Source: Psococerastis gibbosa | Taxonomy: Eukaryota; Arthropoda; Insecta; Psocodea; Psocidae | Length of the DNA stretch: 64,000 nt | Assembly (NCBI GenBank): GCA_963971405.1 | Contig: OZ020484.1 | Location: 6,820,001 to 6,884,000 of the forward strand | Reading direction: 5' to 3' | Shown here: piece after piece, positions 45,790 through 57,569 of the stretch | Layout: each line of letters starts with the position of its first letter | Position numbering within the stretch: position 1 is the first letter of the stretch | The notes under the pieces: generated by a model | Told to the model about the DNA's origin: nothing | Seen by the model: only the letters and a program-made list of their open reading frames with translations | The model's database searches: none | Translations under genes and position numbers: made by a program

Positions 45790-47270
45790 ATATTTTCCTC
45801 ACGCGTTAATTTAAAAAATGAAAAATACAGACTAGACCTTAACTTAAGGGCATTTGAAAGCAGAGTTATTATATTGCTAAGCTAAGGATAATTACGTTAA
45901 TATTTGGACCAGGCCAAGTGACCATTGGTCCATTATTTCAAACCAAGTCAAATAATTACCTAGGTATGAGGTTGGGCAGTTACAAAAACGCATTCATAAT
46001 AGGAGTTTACCAGGAATTTGCGGAAAACATACTATCTTTTCTTTGTGCGGCAATACAATCATAGGTGACAGGGACATTTGTCAAATTCTATACGCATTTA
46101 ATTTCAAGAAAAGGGGCTTTGCTCATAAGTCTTACAAAAGAGCAACAAACAACCTCCTAATAATCTCCAAATCTACAAAGTACAGAAATACAGGAAGTAT
46201 AAATAAACAAAAAATAACAAAAACCTTTAGTTTTAGAAAAACTTGTTATAACAACCCGAATTAGTAAAACCCAAATAATCGTTAAGAAATTAACTTTGTC
46301 TAAGAAACCCACTTGTGTTAGTATAAAACCCTGAGCGCTTTCGGCAAGAACTGCCATCTACAGAGGGAAACCCACTAGCACAGTTACACCGTATCTGCGA
46401 TTTGAGACTTGCTTAACTCGAGGAGAAGATGCAAATGTATACAAAAAGTACTGCATTCAGAACCCATCCCTTACTGCAGATACATAATATGTAGCAGCGA
46501 ATGCTTATTTATTGTTTATAATTTTTGTTATTTATTATTATTATTGATATATTTTAGCTGTTGGATATCACGATTTTAAACGACTACCTTTAGTACCTTT
46601 ATACCTACAATACAAATGCACATTGAGGTCTGAGGCTAGTATGAAAAATATCCAACTCATCTATTTACTGTGCAGTACCTTGAAATATTTACAACTCATG
46701 CTTGGGATTTCAAAGAGGTGCAAAACCCGTTACCGGTCAAAGACTTGGCCTCAGAAGGTTTAGTCAGACGTTAATGTTCAGGGCAATTGCAAAGTCAACG
46801 GTAATGGGTAGGTAGTGTAGGATACAAAAACCTAGTCATTATGGGCTTGGAATTAGCAAGAAAAAAATATACTTTTACTGGCAGGAGCGGAATTATTGCG
46901 GGTTATAAAGTTTATGACTACGAGAGTAGGTAGATAAGTTCGCAACTACGAAAGGTATTGTACACTTTATAAAATGTACAGTACGATACGGGATGAAACA
47001 GTTAACTGATTGTTGAAAATAAATAAATTTTTATTTGTTTCTTAGAAGAATTGTATCTTAGAAGCAGGCCCGAGCCTAGGCGGTGGCGAGTTGGGCCTGT
47101 GCCAATGTGCATGCGCAAAATTGACCTCTGGAAACATTCCATTTTCCTATGGGTATGAAGCGTTCTCCAAAAAAAAACTTTACGAGTAAAGATTGGAAGT
47201 AATGGAATAAGCTAAAACTGTGCTGCACAGTAACGTTGCTACTGAGGCTCCCAAACACAATTTTAGAAGT
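45790..47270. other. No gene recognised
   Basis: AT-rich sequence. Frames at 46043-46357 on both strands are low-complexity and unrecognised. A TTATTATTATT run lies near 46530-46543. Confidence 0.35.
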
Positions 47271-47283
47271 CTTCACAATTCCA

Positions 47284-47320
47284 CTGAAGATGTACACCGC
47301 ATATGTTGATGAAACGTTGG
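47284..47320 (+). ncRNA. Hammerhead-ribozyme-like core motif
   Basis: CTGAAGA, exactly 20 bases, then GAAAC, as in a hammerhead (CUGANGA...GAAA). The intervening stem II is poorly paired here. The same layout occurs at 62676 and 62843. It is probably a relic in a Penelope-like repeat. Confidence 0.35.
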
Positions 47321-47529
47321 AGAGTACGCTTTCAGATCGAACAAGGCCTAATGTATCATTTCGGATTATACTTCTACTTCATCACATCAAACATACAAGA
47401 ATTCCGCTTCGGGTAACTTTCTTTCTGCATACTTAAGGTCAAACTTTTCAGGACAGGGGGGTGGGGGTCATCCTCTCATCCTACGACGTTGCACATCTGG
47501 TCATCTCCACCATTCACGAACTCCTAACT

Positions 47530-47766
47530 CGTTGTTGTTTCTAACGCCTGCTTTCAGCATTTCTGCTTTAAGCAACCCTGTCAGCCTGGCGGAGGGAGTG
47601 AGTCTGTTTGTTAACTTGAGGCACCCAAAGGGCAGACTCTATCACCTCGGGGAAAGGGGAGTTGACTAACAGGGTGGACCTCCTGATTATAGTGGATTCC
47701 GAACCACTTGGGGAACATGGTAAAGTCACACGATTAGATCGGAGGTGACCAGGTGACTCCTAACTC
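47530..47766 (-). mobile_element. Unclassified dispersed repeat with simple tail
   Basis: GGACCTCCTGATTATAGTGG, ATTCCGAACCACTTGGGG and AAAGTCACACGATTAG are the inverse of copies at 56760, 58560 and 63360. It has a GTTGTTGTTT tail. It is SINE-like in size and tail, but no Pol III head was confirmed. Confidence 0.75.
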
Positions 47767-48098
47767 GTGGACGTCTCTGCAGCCCGCTACTGTATATGCC
47801 TATATGCTTGCTTTGTGCATTCAGCTGTCTGTCTGTCATTCTTACAACGTGTTCTACTACTACTTTCCGTTACATAGTAAGTAAGGAAGTAATTCAGTAT
47901 TGTATTACAATTTACATATAAATTTTACATTTGCCCTAGCACTTCGATGGTATAGTGGTAGCTTGTTCGTACTTGTGCGAGTCACTACTAACCAATATGC
48001 GATCGGAAACCTGTCGTAACTCAACACCGATATTACATACATAGGAGGCTGAAGAGGTTATTGGGTTCATCGAATTGTTGGAATGCGAATAATCTTTA

Positions 48099-48350
48099 AA
48101 ACTGGAAGCCATTGAGTTGTGGTGCTACGGAAGAATTTTGAAAATTCCATGGACAGACCACACAACCAACGAAGAAGTGCTCCATAGAATAAACGAAAAA
48201 AAGAGCTATTGTGGCCACCATTTCAACAAGAAGCGGCAAATGGAAGGAAGGAAAGGAAGGAGTACCTAGAGGATGTTATGAAGAACTTAGGGTGCGACAC
48301 CTATAAAGGACTGAAGGACTGCACAACACAGACAAGAGTGGAGAAGAAGA
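48099..48350 (+). pseudogene. LINE reverse transcriptase C-terminal remnant
   Basis: The frame reads KLEAIELWCYGRILKIPWTD then HTTNEEVLHRINEKK. This is the strongly conserved tail of many non-LTR reverse transcriptases (..E.WCYRR.L.I.WTD..TNEEVL.R). A frameshift leads to KERKEYLEDVMKNLGCDTYK. It is inactive. Confidence 0.88.
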
Positions 48351-48434
48351 CTACAATATTCGCTGCAAACCAATCCACAGATTGCAACTCAAGAGGAAGA
48401 ATCTTTTTTTTTTAAAAGTAATCTACATACAGTA

Positions 48435-48831
48435 TCTCTCATGCACGAGAAACGTGACACATTTCTAAATATTGACTTTTGAGATAATTCAAATTTTAGT
48501 TCTGACCATTTTTTAGTTTTTACTTGTATACAAGTACTATAGTACTATCGAGGCACTTAATACTTTTGAGATGTAACAGTTTACTTAGAAGAGAAGTGTA
48601 AGTACCAACGTCAACGCCTGGTGCACATTCCGAACTATATCAGTATTGCCAAACCCGAAGTAGTCAAACTTGAAAATGGATCAGTGACAAAACGCAATCT
48701 TATGGAAACAAATTAAACTAGATATGTGACACTACATTCATAAAATTCGCTATATTTTCCTCGACATTTTTGTATAATTAACTCAATTTTGCAATTTTTT
48801 GAAATGTGTCACTTTTCTCGTGCATGAGCGA
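48435..48831 (-). mobile_element. TA-type MITE, full-length copy
   Basis: It starts TCTCTCATGCACGAGAA after TA and ends TTCTCGTGCATGAGCGA before TG (duplication decayed). The interior runs opposite to the 10604-10983 copy. Confidence 0.85.
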
Positions 48832-49257
48832 TGTAGCGACGTGCTTCGCTGGGGTATAAAACCGACGCATTGTTGGATCGGCCCTAATTAGGGCAAATCG
48901 GGAAGGGGGGAATTTACAAAAAAAATCTAGATTATCGTTGATGAGTGAATGGCTCTAACATCAGAACAAGAAGAGCTATATGAGAAGGCCTAATTAGTAG
49001 GTAAGCCGTATATAGCCGTATTAAAAAGTTAGGCCTATCTTTCTTATGAATGAGCACGGCTCTAAGGATTGGTCGAGCTTCACTGATGCTAGGTACATTA
49101 TTGTAGGCTCATCGACCTGGCGATAATCCCCGTATACCATATGGTCCAATAGTCTCTATTCCAGACTTAAACCAAAACTAATTGCTCCTTCCATTTTTTT
49201 TTCTTTTTGGTCATAACTTCTAGCTTTGTGACTCCAACTCAAACCTGAAACAATGTT

Positions 49258-49305
49258 GCTGCCATGCTTGCAATACTTCGGAGGGCATGTAAAGCAGGTG
49301 GTCCA
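49258..49305 (+). mobile_element. tRNA-SINE body fragment
   Basis: CAATACTTCGGAGGGCATGT and AAAGCAGGTGGTCC match the SINE body and stop where the next element begins. Confidence 0.6.
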
Positions 49306-49308
49306 ATT

Positions 49309-50070
49309 GTCACCGACTTGGCCAAATATTTGAAGACGTCAGGGGAAAACCCGGAAAGGTGACAAAAAGTTGATTTTTCAGAAATCGAATTTTAAAGTTT
49401 AAAATAGCCGTATACAGTTTTTTTCCCACGCCAGTTGTGCAGAAACTTGTTTTTCTCCGGTTTTGTTGGTCATTTAAAACTACGTTAAAAACCGAGCCCC
49501 TACACATCCATATGATTTGCCTGTGGAAGCAGGGGACCAATAGAAAATCTGCCATATTTTGGCCTCAAATTTTCGCGCCAAATGAAACTCATAGTTTTCT
49601 TATGGACGGTACCTAACTCAAGATTTTTAAAACGAAAGAACGTGTGTCTTTATTAAATATTTAGGCTGTCTAACTTCACTATTACGATAAATATGCTTTC
49701 CCAAAATAACTGAATTATGTGGATTAAAAAGAAACAATAGCATCAAATGAGTTCAATCATCCAAAATAGTAACTTTACCCTATGAAATTTCATAGTCAGC
49801 AAATGCAAAATTAAATTATAGGCAATAATAATGGCAACAAAAAGGCATTTTCTCTTATTTTTTAAATAAAATACAGAATACCCCCAGCTGTGAGCCGAAA
49901 AATGGCGGAAGTCAAATGATCATGCGACACGAGCGCCAATGGTTCTTCTAGTGTATTAGGCCTACATAAGTTCTTTGTTAAAAACTGAACAGAATGCCAC
50001 CAATATCACAATTCCGACCAAAAGTGCACCTTTCCGGGGTTTCCCCTGGCGTCTTGATTTGGGAGTGCTC
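49309..50070. mobile_element. DNA-transposon-like element with near-terminal inverted repeats
   Basis: GAAGACGTCAGGGGAAAAC then CCGGAAAGGTG (49332-49361) is mirrored by CACCTTTCCGGGG then TTTCCCCTGGCGTCTTG (50027-50056). The interior is AT-rich without a transposase frame. Outer ends and target duplication are unresolved, so the superfamily is open. Confidence 0.65.
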
Positions 50071-50144
50071 GGATATTATACGGCTTTAGCTTCTGTTATG
50101 TTGATGAAGCAGCAGAATCCGGGAGGATGTTCATTCTGAAAGCA

Positions 50145-50282
50145 TGTAGGTTGACATCGAGGACCAGTTTGCCAATGGCTCAAAATCAATATGGAAACAA
50201 TACAGATAATGTCCGAAATCCATGGGGTCGTTGGCATTGGACAACTAAAGGACCAATGGGCCACTATAAGTAGTCCTAGGTT
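50145..50282 (-). repeat. Dispersed repeat, partner of 12290-12425
   Basis: CGAAATCCATGGGGTCGTTG and GACCAATGGGCCACTATAAG are the inverse of the 12290 segment. Confidence 0.75.
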
Positions 50283-50519
50283 ATATAAAGAGGCCTACAG
50301 GACTCAACACTAATGGCTACTTTTCTTTCATTGGTAGGAAAACACGGCTGTCGGGCATGTTTCTAGAATAGAATAGAATAGAATACATCTGTATTGATTC
50401 ATTACGAGGAATATAGGCGTTCTACAGACAAAACACAATAACTAATAAATAAATAAATACTCTGTCCACTACATTGCAAATAGAGTAGTGGGCAAGAGAG
50501 AGGACCCTATGCTAGTCCT

Positions 50520-50610
50520 AGACCCTCATTCAATTCAATTCAATTTATTTATTTGTCTCAAAAATATTTGTACAAGTTAAATTGGCTTTTACCACAGGCA
50601 GCATTGCATG
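50520..50610 (+). repeat. LINE-type 3' tail
   Basis: ATTCAATTCAATTCAATTTA then TTTATTTGTCTC recalls the AATTC/TTGAA-repeat ends at 17106 and 60617. GAATA pentamers occur at 50365-50385. Confidence 0.45.
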
Positions 50611-50649
50611 GCCGTGCGTGGTTTTTCAATACAATACATGATACATGAT

Positions 50650-51420
50650 GTCATTCTATAGGTATATGATATACCTACAGGTACAATATAACAATTTTTG
50701 TTTTCGTCAATATTTATTAGTAGGTTGGGCTAACGTGCCACGGCGTTTTTTTTTTTTTAAATACAATAACAACAAATTGAGAAATAATTTTTTTATTGCA
50801 ATACATAGGTGGCCCCAACCGGCCCACCCTGGTGTTGCCTCACATAAGTTAAACATTGACATTGGCAATGTATTGTATTCTACATTGTTGGAAATAATAG
50901 AATATAGTAGCTGAGGCATCCTGTTCAACTGAAGTCAATGTTCTAAACTCTAAACTAAAGGATGTCTGTCTTCCAGGATCGGATAATTCTTCATGGATAG
51001 ACGTTACCCAGGGCACTGGCTTCCAACTTACCAGATTCCGGTACCACACATTAGAAACAGGTACATACCTAGCAGTAATAGCCCTTTTTACAAGACTATG
51101 CTATAGTAAGCAATAAAAAATATTGCCTATGACAGCTTTTGCGTTCTCCTGCGTTTTGGCGCCATTTGCTGGTACTCCCGTTCTGCGGTTTCCTCGTAAA
51201 CGTCAAGAAAATGGCACTTCCTACGCTCTTAACCTCATTGCGCTGTTCTGGATCAGCTTCCAGTCTTTGCTCTGGATAAATATTGATCCCATGTGGTCCA
51301 GACAGCTATTATACGTAGCATCTTTTTCAAACTCAGTTTCCCATTGTCTTATGAGTCAGGTATTGTAGAAAACGCGATGCATCAGAGACATAACATGGAT
51401 TTTTTATTTCGAGATTTCAG
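50650..51420. other. No gene recognised; CTCF-like motif
   Basis: TTGGCGCCATTTGCTGG near 51157 resembles an inverted CTCF core. The 81-codon frame at 51123-51368 is unrecognised. Confidence 0.3.
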
Positions 51421-51424
51421 TGAA

Positions 51425-51820
51425 TATAATGTAGTACATTGATGTCCTACTTCTTCTTTTAATGCCCCTTCTATCGAATTTTGGCGATCATCATGGCAAT
51501 TTGAACCTTGGAGACGACTTCTCTGAAAAGGAAGTCGTGCTTTTGCCAAACCACTGCCTCAGGTTTTTCATCCAGGATGTTTTTCTTCTGCCCTCAATAT
51601 TCCCATGGATAATTACATGCAGAAGGTGATACTCATCACATGGCCAAAGTATGTTAGTTTCCGTTTCTTAACCGTCAGCAGCCACTCGACTTCGGTATCC
51701 ATTCGTCTCAGCATTAGGATTTGATCGAGCATTCATCAGTATACCCTTACTTCAAATGCACTGATTCTGTTCTCTATAGCTTTAGTTAAAGTCCATCCCT
51801 CCATACCTGTAGAACGATTG
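51425..51820 (-). pseudogene. LINE reverse transcriptase C-terminal remnant
   Basis: The minus strand reads MEGWTLTKAIENRISAFEVR, then MLRRMDTEVEWLLTVKKRKL and TYFGH, later AKARLPFQRS and CHDDRQNSI. The motif order matches a LINE C-terminus, and the family is shared with 25676-26060. Frames are broken by stops. Confidence 0.85.
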
Positions 51821-52302
51821 GGAACACATAAGCCTCCTCACTTGTAGTAATTTTATTAATAAATTATAATATATATAAATAATAAATAAATAAATAAATA
51901 AATCTTGGTTTGCAACATTTAAATAGTAGCCTACTACAGTCACAATGCATTGAGTCTGCCCCCCTCTAGCAAGAAAGCTGCGGACGCCCTTGTGGGTGCC
52001 TCAAAATTTTCGACATGTACCGCCATTAAATTTGAGACCGGTACTAGTTCCCATGGGTGTATCATTATCAGTAATTTTATCGGACGGACGTCTGTATGTT
52101 ACATAATAATTGGCCACTCCTATTATGAAGAAAAATTTCAGCATGCACCTCTGCGGTTTATAATCGTCGCCGGTCCAGCCAACCATGGAGGGGGTAGTCT
52201 GCTCGGTAATCAGGCCCATAACATAAATAGGGGGGGGGGGGGAGCAAGGCACGGACCCCCAAAGTTTTGGATTTTATTTTTATCAGGATATATTTTTGTC
52301 AG

Positions 52303-52375
52303 GACATGTAGAGTAGTGGTACAGACTCAGACTTTCACTCGCAAGGTTGTTGGTTCGAGTCCCACAATTCTTACT
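52303..52375 (+). mobile_element. SINE tRNA head only
   Basis: GACATGTAGAGTAGTGGTAC leads to TTTCACTCGCAAGGTTGTTG and a perfect B box GGTTCGAGTCC (52352-52362). The SINE body is missing, leaving an isolated Pol III promoter. It may be confused with a tRNA gene. Confidence 0.8.
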
Positions 52376-52399
52376 CCACAAATCTTATTTCTTGTCTTG

Positions 52400-53105
52400 T
52401 TCGATCCCTCCGAATTACCACAAAAGGAAGTCAGTATCTATCAATATAATTATATCTCTGAACAATGGGTTTTAAATGTGCACAGGTTGGGGACAATCAC
52501 ACCTAAACTCTAAAGTAACTGCATTTAATGAGAAAGTGAGAAACTAGCCATCCTCCTTGTCATTAGGCTCACGATCCCTCCGAAATCAGAGACCAGGCTA
52601 GTACCTAACTACCTATCGGCTATCGGCCAATATAAAACTATATAACACAAGTCTGAAGCCAGTGAGCCACAAGGTTTTCTAGTTACACAGGTAGTGACAG
52701 GTACAGACCAATTGCACCCACAGTACCTGCACCTTTATTAAGAAACCGTTAGGTACTCTTTTGCCCCTCGATCCCTCAAGAACGTGGTGAATCCACAAAA
52801 CCAAAACAAGTATCTGTCAATATAAAACCTTGAACGCTAGCCTGTAGCCTTTCATTGTACACAGGTACCTGACGTACCTGAGCCTTTACTAAGAAACCAC
52901 CCATTGCCTTACCCTCTTGGTTCTCGAACCTTCCGAAACCTGGTCAAATCGAAAATCGCAATACCAAAGGCTGTAACAGCCAATAATAAAACCCTGAAGT
53001 TTGAACACTATAGCCTTTCATTGTACCCAGGTAGGTACAGTCTGTACAGAGCAATTGCACCTACCTACAGTACCTAAGTACCTGTACCTAAGAAACCACT
53101 CACGG
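52400..53105. repeat. Degenerate tandem array, four units
   Basis: Units begin at about 52402, 52571, 52768 and 52922, recognisable by GATCCCTC-like starts, (T/C)CAATATAAAAC and TTTCATTGTACACAGG-type middles, and TTTACTAAGAAACCAC ends. Unit lengths vary (about 155-200 bases). It is an old satellite-like array. Confidence 0.75.
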
Positions 53106-53407
53106 GCAGTCTGACAGCCAAGTTCAAAACCAAGGTCAGCCCAGCCATTTTAACCTGACTGGCCTCTCATACGACCACACCACAGTCCATGAGTCTTTTT
53201 ACAATTCTGCCACATCCTATATAATCATCTGGAGTCGTTGCACTTTTCTCGAGCGGGGGCCCGCTGGATAAAAATTCCACAATATTTTAAAAGTGTGGTC
53301 TGCCTCCAGGGGGGAATTTAGATACAAGCATCTTTTACTGGCTGGTTGCTGGTGTTGGCATTTTCGAAGTTACTATTAGCTACAGTATAGCGCCTAGCGC
53401 ATGGGCG

Positions 53408-53561
53408 CAACGGCGGATCCAGCAGAAAATTTAGGGGGGGGGGGGTGTTACAAGTTGTATGTAAGTTGAAAAAGGTAATTTGTTTTTTTGAAAAGTTGAG
53501 TTTTATGAAATTATTCTTCTTATTCTTCTTACCCCCCCCCCCCCTCGTGGATCCGCCATTG
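53408..53561. mobile_element. hAT miniature with G and C runs at the two ends
   Basis: It starts CAACGGCGGATCCAG and ends CGTGGATCCGCCATTG. The flanks CATGGGCG and CATAGACG match at 6 of 8. A G run lies just inside the left end and a C run just inside the right, so they are mirror images. Confidence 0.8.
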
Positions 53562-53815
53562 CATAGACGTAGCTAGGATTGGATCCAGGGGGGGGGGGGG
53601 GTAGGTGCAAAAGTTCTATTAAATCGATTGGTTTTCGCGGGTTTACTTCTTGATTTTTTTCCAGTTTAGTATATAAACATTAAAATGGTATTCATTAGTT
53701 TAATATAATATATATTATATAAAATACCAATTCTATCATCTATCGTCAAATCTTTAGGGGGTGGGGGGGGGGGGGGGGGTGCCCCCTGCATCTCTCTGGC
53801 TAAGTATCTGTTTAA
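53562..53815. repeat. Second G-run element next to the hAT miniature
   Basis: GACGTAGCTAGGATTGGATC precedes a G run near 53588. A 17-G run occupies 53763-53779, followed by CCCCCTGCATCTCTCTGGC. It is similar in style to hAT miniatures but the termini are unclear. Confidence 0.4.
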
Positions 53816-54381
53816 GTCCCCACAAGACTGTAGGTTTACCACTGTCGTATGTCAGTTTATTTTTATTGAAAATTAAATATCACAGGAAATATTGATCGTA
53901 GGGCACTGAGCTGACAATAGTCAATAGTCAATGTATTAGGCCATTCTTCAGTCTTACTACATAAGTTTATTCAAATTTTGACAACCCCCCCCCCCTTTCC
54001 CAAGAAACGTGCATCATTGTTGTTTACCCACTTCTTTATATCAATATTCAATCACTAATACTCGTAGTTTAGCAGCTACCGTATATTTCCCTAGCAATCA
54101 TCATATCCTGCAGCCGTCACTGATGTGGATAGTCTGGTTTTTTCAGATGCAGCCGTGTATTAATCCAGACAACTTGGTTTAATTGTTCTGCCAGTAGACA
54201 TTTCCGCCCATTCATGGACTAACTAGTCTTATTATTTCCTCTGCTACTATTCAAGTTCCAAGAAAAACACTAGAAACTAGAACCAGCCTACGCCAATTCC
54301 GAGATATAGCCTGCCTAACTGTTTGCCGTAGTGGTGTTGATGAATTATTGGCAAATAAGCAATTTCTTTGGAATAATAAGA

Positions 54382-54568
54382 ACTTTTTGTTCTATTACTA
54401 AGCCAACCTAGCGGAGTTAGGGCTATAAGGCCCTCTGTTACACTCAAGAAGGCCCGGGACCGCCTGCTTCACATGTCCTCCGAAGCATTGCCAGAAAATG
54501 TAGGACTCGAACCAACAACCTTTCGGGTGATAGTCAGAATCCGTACCACTACTCTACATGTTCTGACA
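54382..54568 (-). mobile_element. tRNA-SINE, nearly full length
   Basis: It begins ACTTTTTGTTCTATTACTAA and ends ACTACTCTACATGTTCTGAC, with the B box readable in inverse as GGACTCGAACC. It is in good condition. Confidence 0.88.
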
Positions 54569-55304
54569 TAAATTGTGGGTTTGAAAGCCAGAATTCTGCC
54601 AGATACAAAAAAAAATTTGCCTACTAGGGTCAGAAATCAGAACAAGATCAGCTAGCGTGCTATAGTATAGCCTAACTATTTGCATTGTCTGCCGTAGTGG
54701 TATTGATGAATTACTGATAAATAAGCAGATTTTTTTTGGTCTTCTTCTTGAGTTTATATTTAAATTATATTAAAAAAAAAAAAAAAAAAAAAAGATTAAT
54801 CGCATACAAACAATTTAATGAATGTATCCGATTGACCTTTTCAGTCGCCTCTATAGGTTATTCCCCGTGATGAGTAGGACACGTCTCTGATTGCATGGCG
54901 TGTAAAGACTCGCATAAGTGCAAGCACGTTAGCACCTGGCCATCGAAGTCGATAGCTGTAATCTAAGGATTAGTTTGCAGGGAGTGTTGTAGGCCTATCT
55001 TGTAAGTAGTCTTGTTTAAAAGCCAGATTAAAAAAAAAAAATTGCTAGGAACCGCCCCCTCGCCCCCCTCTAGATCCGCATCTGTATGGGGTAGTCTCAG
55101 CAACGTGTTTTTAAGCTGTTTTCTCGTGTAATTTTATAATAATTAAAATTAACTTAGGTATCAGTTTACGCAGGAAATAGGAATAGGCCTAATTTTATCC
55201 AAAAGGGTAATAATGAAAAAAAAAAACTCGACTGGAACAGAACGATAACCCGATGACGGTGATATTGATTTATATTTTTGGATATCTAATATATTGCTGC
55301 TATA

Positions 55305-55721
55305 CAGGGACGGATCCAGCCCATTTTTTTGGGAGGGGTAGTAATCGGTCAAAATAATATAAAAAAATAATATAAAAAATATAATAAAGTCATTGTGTAA
55401 ATTTATTTTTGTGTATCGATTAAATTATAAATAAATAAACAAAATAAGGACTTTTCGTTACTAAGCCAATCCAGCGGAGTTAGGGCTATAAAGCCCTCTC
55501 TTACACTAGGAGGTAGGAAGGCCCGGGACCGCCTGCTTTACATGCCCTTCGAAGCATGGCCAGAAAATATAGGAAGTGTAGGACTCGAACCAACAACCTT
55601 TCGGGTGAAAGTCCATAGAGTCCATACCACTACTCTACATTATAATGGAATTAATTTAATTATCGCAGGGGGGTGGGCAGCTACCCCAACTGCCCCCCTG
55701 GCCCCTATGTATCCGTCCTTG
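55305..55721. mobile_element. hAT-like element hosting a SINE
   Basis: It starts CAGGGACGGATCCAGCCC and ends CCCCTATGTATCCGTCCTTG. The flanks CTGCTATA and CTACTATC match at 6 of 8. A minus-strand SINE occupies 55449-55641. Confidence 0.7.
55449..55641 (-). mobile_element. tRNA-SINE inside a hAT-like element
   Basis: It runs from GACTTTTCGTTACTAAGCC through GGACTCGAACCAACAACC to ACTACTCTACAT. The frame 55542-55739 is repeat-derived. Confidence 0.87.
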
Positions 55722-55995
55722 CTACTATCCTATACCTAGGCCGGTAAGAAATGGTAGTCCTAAAAGTTCCTGGAAAAAGTCGGTTATGCAATATAATGTA
55801 CACAACAGCAGTGATAGACGAAAAGTTGCCGCTATGGTTTTTGAAGGGTCTTTTTCGGCCTTGCCTATGTTTACAGGTTTTTAGGCATAAAAAGTGAAGT
55901 TAAGTTATGAGGTCAAAATATGGAACACCTAAAGTGCTAATGCGCCTTGGCTGTTCAATTGTTCGAATTGACGCTCCAAATTATGCCGTAAAATT

Positions 55996-56388
55996 TTAAG
56001 GGCAAACCGGAGTCGCCGATATTCCATTTCTGTGCAAACTTCAATTTCTCATGAAATATCGAACGTAGAACAGTGAAAAAATGCTGAGTCGCAAGAAGAA
56101 TTGTCTAATTTTGATATATTGTATGTTGCAATCATCAATACCGATCGGCTATAGTTAGTGAACTTGATGCGCAAAAAATAACGGTCACTCAGGAGTTCAA
56201 GTTGAAGGAGTCATCAACTGTGACGAATTGGGGTCAGTTAAGGCCACATACTATATATCAAAATTAGGAGAAAAAATTCTTCTTGCGACTCAGCATTTTT
56301 TCATTGTTCTGCGTTCCATATTTCATGAGAAATTGAAGTTTGAACAGAAATGGAATATCGGCGACTCCGGTTTGCCCTTAAAGTTTTT
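55996..56388. repeat. Foldback with arms of about 130 bp
   Basis: GGGCAAACCGGAGTCGCCGA, CATGAAATATCGAACGTAG and ATGCTGAGTCGCAAGAAG are mirrored by CTTCTTGCGACTCAGCAT, CATATTTCATGAG and TCGGCGACTCCGGTTTGCCC. The loop is about 130 bp. The superfamily is unknown. The 67-codon frame at 56228 is arm sequence. Confidence 0.9.
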
Positions 56389-56759
56389 AGAAAGTTTTCC
56401 TACTAATATATTTTTATTTTACTTTAAATAACTTATTTATTTGACATGACTGACTGTGCTATGCTGTGCTGTGAGGCCATTGGCTATTGAAGGTTGGGGC
56501 TTTGGAAATTTGTCGCCGGGGGATACATTTTGGGCTCCGGGGAGTTTTAACCCCCCTCTCCCACGGCCCCGGAGAGGTGCCTGAAAAAACCACTGTTCGT
56601 CACGTGTTCCCTCCAGCTGATCTGAAGTAATCTGCTGTAACGGCTTCAAGCCTCTGCGGTTCGGATTTATATCCGTACAATAGAACAATCCACACGCAGG
56701 TTTTCAGCAACTGCATCCTTATGCGTTTAATCCAGGATCTTAGATCTTGCTAATTGCCA

Positions 56760-57110
56760 ACCATGTTGATTCCATTAGAGCAGAGCATGTTTCAAACTGC
56801 GGCAACTTGGTAGTGTGCACAGCGTTGGCAGGGGAACCTGGTGGGACATGATAACTCGCTCAGGCAGTATAAGTCGAGTTCTGGTCACCTCCGATTTAAT
56901 CGTGTGACTTTACCATGTTCCCCAAGTGGTTCGGAATCCACTATAATCAGGAGGTCCACCCTGTTAGTCAACTCCCCTTTCCCCGAGGTGAAAGAGTCTG
57001 CCCTTAGGGTGCCTCAAGTTAACAAACAGACTCACTCCCCCCGCCAGGCTGACAGGGTTGCTTAAAGCAGAAATGCTGAAAGCAGGCGTTAGAAACAACA
57101 ACAACAACAG
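56760..57110 (+). mobile_element. Unclassified dispersed repeat with AAC tail
   Basis: AACTTGGTAGTGTGCACAG, GTTCGGAATCCACTATAATC and an AACAACAACAACAAC tail define a family also seen at 47530 (-), 58560 and 63360. Confidence 0.75.
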
Positions 57111-57569
57111 ATCTTGCTGAATGTCTGTTTATTTCACTTACTGAGCTATTGCCTTCAGCTATTGTGCTACCCCAGGTATTTAATTTGCTTCACACTGCTG
57201 AGGGCTACTCCGTCAATGACGTTTATATGTACGTAGGTACTAGGTTCATTCAGGTCTTCCTTATTTCTGTCCACCACGACTTTGCTAATGCAAAATATCT
57301 TTCATATCATTTCTTTCTCTATTCTCTCTATCAGTGACTCTGGCTCTTCTGAGCTAAGTTCATCGGAAACTTATTGCTATCCCTAAGTATAAACCGATGT
57401 AACTGCGGTCAGACTAATTTTGAGATAAACGCACATGAAGATAAGAAAACACTATAACCTTTTTCATTGATGTAAACTACTTTATGTTATTCAGGAACTG
57501 AGCATGCTACAGTTATACATAATAGTCTCCTTGTAGTAGCTTTTTAAAACTAATTGCTGTCACTCATTG

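Noticed and set aside
50365-50385. GAATA pentamer run as a telomeric or satellite repeat
   Set aside because: Only about four units; an ordinary microsatellite.
52303-52375. Functional tRNA gene
   Set aside because: It has good Pol III boxes but no foldable acceptor or anticodon arm; it matches the head of the local SINE family.
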